From an uncultured Lachnospiraceae bacterium (lineage in GTDB: Bacteria > Bacillota > Clostridia > Lachnospirales > Lachnospiraceae): a stretch of 7,532 nucleotides of DNA. The notes under the pieces were generated by a model. It saw nothing but the letters and a program-made list of their open reading frames with translations, had not been told where the DNA came from and searched no databases. The position numbers and the translations under genes were made by a program. Positions 6,522 to 7,532 of the stretch are shown here, piece by piece. Numbering within the stretch: position 1 is the stretch's first letter; the number at the start of each line of letters is the position of its first letter. Where the stretch lies: NCBI GenBank assembly GCA_910586405.1, contig CAJUII010000130.1:1-7532 (forward strand), in the 5' to 3' direction.

Positions 6522-7274
6522 TTATTTCAAATCACTCCTCTTGAACACATACATGGATATCATTAATAAAAATAAAAACCACGCAACAGTAGTTATCACA
6601 AACTGGCTGAGTGGAATTTGTTTAAAAATTTGCGGCTTAATTAAGCTATGTATCTGGTACAACGGGTTAAATCGGAACAATGAATCCTTGGTCCTCCCTA
6701 TTCTATAGCCAATATTGGAAGTAACACTCCCTAACAATTGAACTGCTCCTATACTAAATCCAATCGTTGCAGTTCGATTTTGGGTTACTATTGCACACAA
6801 GAAAAATAACATACCAATCACCAAAGGATAGGTTAAAATATAATATATCAATGCTATTGCCATTCTAGCAAACGTTGTACTGTGAAGCTCCGCGCCAAAT
6901 CCATATTGTATTGTTCTGGTGATCGTTCCTGTTATCATATTTACTAGAAATAGAGGCATGAGTCCCACCAAGTAAACAATTATCTTAGCTCCTAAAATCT
7001 GTTCTCGTGTAAATCCACAACAAATACCAGATGTAAATGAACGATTGGAATATTCTGCCGCCACATAATCTGCTGAAAAAATACAAACTGGTATCACCAG
7101 CATCCCTCCCATTAATTGTACAACGCAGAACCATTCATACCCTGTTGTATAGACAATCCCCATCAGTTGTTGTTTGGCAGGACTAAGAGCAATCAAAAAA
7201 CAAATCGCTAAAAGGCGCTTATAAGATTCCAACCTTAACAATTTATAAAACTCCGTTTTTATCAAATTTTTCAT
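6522..7274 (-). CDS. ABC-2 type permease 1 of peptide-immunity/export transporter
   Basis: Integral membrane subunit of 250 residues, normal for LanE/LanG/MutG-type permeases. Six hydrophobic segments lie near 20-40, 48-68, 96-116, 138-161, 170-190 and 222-243. The loop AAEYSNRSFTSGICCGFTREQ followed by AK (from about residue 72) is the conserved ABC-2 motif after helix 2. The start at 7274 has only a weak purine run (AAGATGA) before it, in contrast to the strong site of the upstream peptide gene, so expression is probably lower than that of the peptide. It follows the Cys-rich peptide gene by 73 bases, which include a strong hairpin, and ends one base before the ATPase start. The gene is visibly more A/T-rich than dnaX, recR or the ATPase. 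Confidence 0.88.
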   Translation of the reverse strand: MKNLIKTEFYKLLRLESYKRLLAICFLIALSPAKQQLMGIVYTTGYEWFCVVQLMGGMLVIPVCIFSADYVAAEYSNRSFTSGICCGFTREQILGAKIIVYLVGLMPLFLVNMITGTITRTIQYGFGAELHSTTFARMAIALIYYILTYPLVIGMLFFLCAIVTQNRTATIGFSIGAVQLLGSVTSNIGYRIGRTKDSLFRFNPLYQIHSLIKPQIFKQIPLSQFVITTVAWFLFLLMISMYVFKRSDLK

Positions 7275-7288
7275 AATTTCATCTTATT

Positions 7289-7324
7289 TGCCATCGTTTT
7301 AACCCGTAAAGGAAAACGATGGCA
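7289..7324 (-). other. Intercistronic hairpin between peptide gene and permease 1
   Basis: A perfect 12-bp stem TGCCATCGTTTT (7289-7300) / AAAACGATGGCA (7313-7324) with a 12-base loop. On the minus strand the stem is followed by AATAAG, with no U-tract, so it is not a standard intrinsic terminator. It lies 23 bases past the peptide stop and 14 bases before the permease start. In peptide-antibiotic operons such hairpins often stabilise the short precursor mRNA or reduce read-through; that role is inferred here. Confidence 0.65.
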
Positions 7325-7347
7325 TTGCACGTTGGTTTTTAATCATT

Positions 7348-7518
7348 TTAACCAATAACAGGGCCAATACACATTAGAGTACAATCATTAATGCAACTGC
7401 GCATACAACCTGCGTTTGTAGCCAAACATGCCGTCGTACAACCATTGTTTTTACATGGACAAATACTTTCTGGCTCTATTTGATTATCTACAGTAACCAT
7501 GAACTGATTGTCATACAT
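7348..7518 (-). CDS. Small cysteine-rich peptide, candidate RiPP/bacteriocin precursor
   Basis: The gene encodes 56 residues starting MYDNQFMVTV and ending in CIGPVIG. GGAGG (7528-7532) lies 9 bases before the ATG, the best ribosome binding site in the window. Residues 1-19 contain no Cys and several acidic residues and could be a leader. Residues 20-56 hold eight cysteines (20, 22, 27, 31, 38, 42, 46, 50), giving the spacing C-x-C-x4-C-x3-C-x6-C-x3-C-x3-C-x3-C. The CxxxC ladder recalls Clostridia Cys-rich precursors such as SCIFF/ranthipeptides, but the sequence does not match that family as I remember it, and there is no double-Gly cleavage site. Several Ser/Thr residues (28, 29, 34, 41, 47) could also serve in thioether rings. 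It is first in line before a LanFEG-type transporter, which supports a peptide-antibiotic or signalling role. Alternatives are a disulfide-rich secreted peptide or a metal-binding peptide. Family not recognised; coding status is well supported by start site and context. Confidence 0.75.
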   Translation of the reverse strand: MYDNQFMVTVDNQIEPESICPCKNNGCTTACLATNAGCMRSCINDCTLMCIGPVIG

Positions 7519-7532
7519 AGCTTTTTTCCTCC

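Noticed and set aside
7348..7518. Reading the Cys-rich peptide as a metallothionein or as SCIFF
   Set aside because: The Cys spacing has only one CxC pair, whereas metallothioneins have many. The leader and spacing also do not match the SCIFF sequence as I recall it. Both remain possible only as distant relations.

Overview
The window looks like a chromosomal segment from a Firmicute of the class Clostridia, most probably a Lachnospiraceae-type organism. The evidence is the housekeeping order dnaX - YbaB/EbfC - recR, good AGGAG-type ribosome binding sites, moderate base composition, and a leftmost gene that resembles membrane-anchored, JAB/MPN-like proteins I associate with that family. The placement is inferred; no rRNA or other decisive marker is present. 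Every credible gene lies on the minus strand, so transcription runs from right (7532) to left (1). There are no tRNAs, rRNAs, insertion sequences or CRISPR arrays.

Right part (5068-7532): a small accessory cassette. It starts with a 56-residue peptide gene (7348-7518) carrying eight cysteines in its C-terminal 37 residues, behind a strong ribosome binding site. A 12-bp hairpin without a U-tract follows, then a three-gene ABC exporter of the lantibiotic-immunity type (LanFEG/BcrAB-like): permease 1 (6522-7274), ATPase (5741-6520) and a shortened permease 2 (5068-5712). The ATPase has glutamate at the Q-loop position (an 'E-loop'), a variant described for LanF immunity ATPases. The layout suggests a ribosomally made, cysteine-rich antimicrobial or signalling peptide with its self-protection or export pump. 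No modifying enzyme lies inside the window; one could sit to the right of 7532. This is the most interesting part of the window.

Middle part (2358-5067): the DNA replication and repair operon dnaX (clamp-loader tau subunit), YbaB/EbfC nucleoid-associated protein, and recR. ybaB and recR overlap by one base (TGATG). Two well-formed promoters precede dnaX. The -35 box of the upstream one lies inside one arm of the hairpin that ends the ABC cassette, so the end of the cassette and the start of the housekeeping operon share sequence.

Left part (1-2357): a stand-alone aldose 1-epimerase gene (galM) with its own promoter region, which holds two inverted repeats, and a clear Rho-independent terminator. 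Beyond it is the 5' end of a gene for a single-pass membrane protein with a Gln/Pro/Ser/Ala-rich repetitive outer segment, cut by the window edge.
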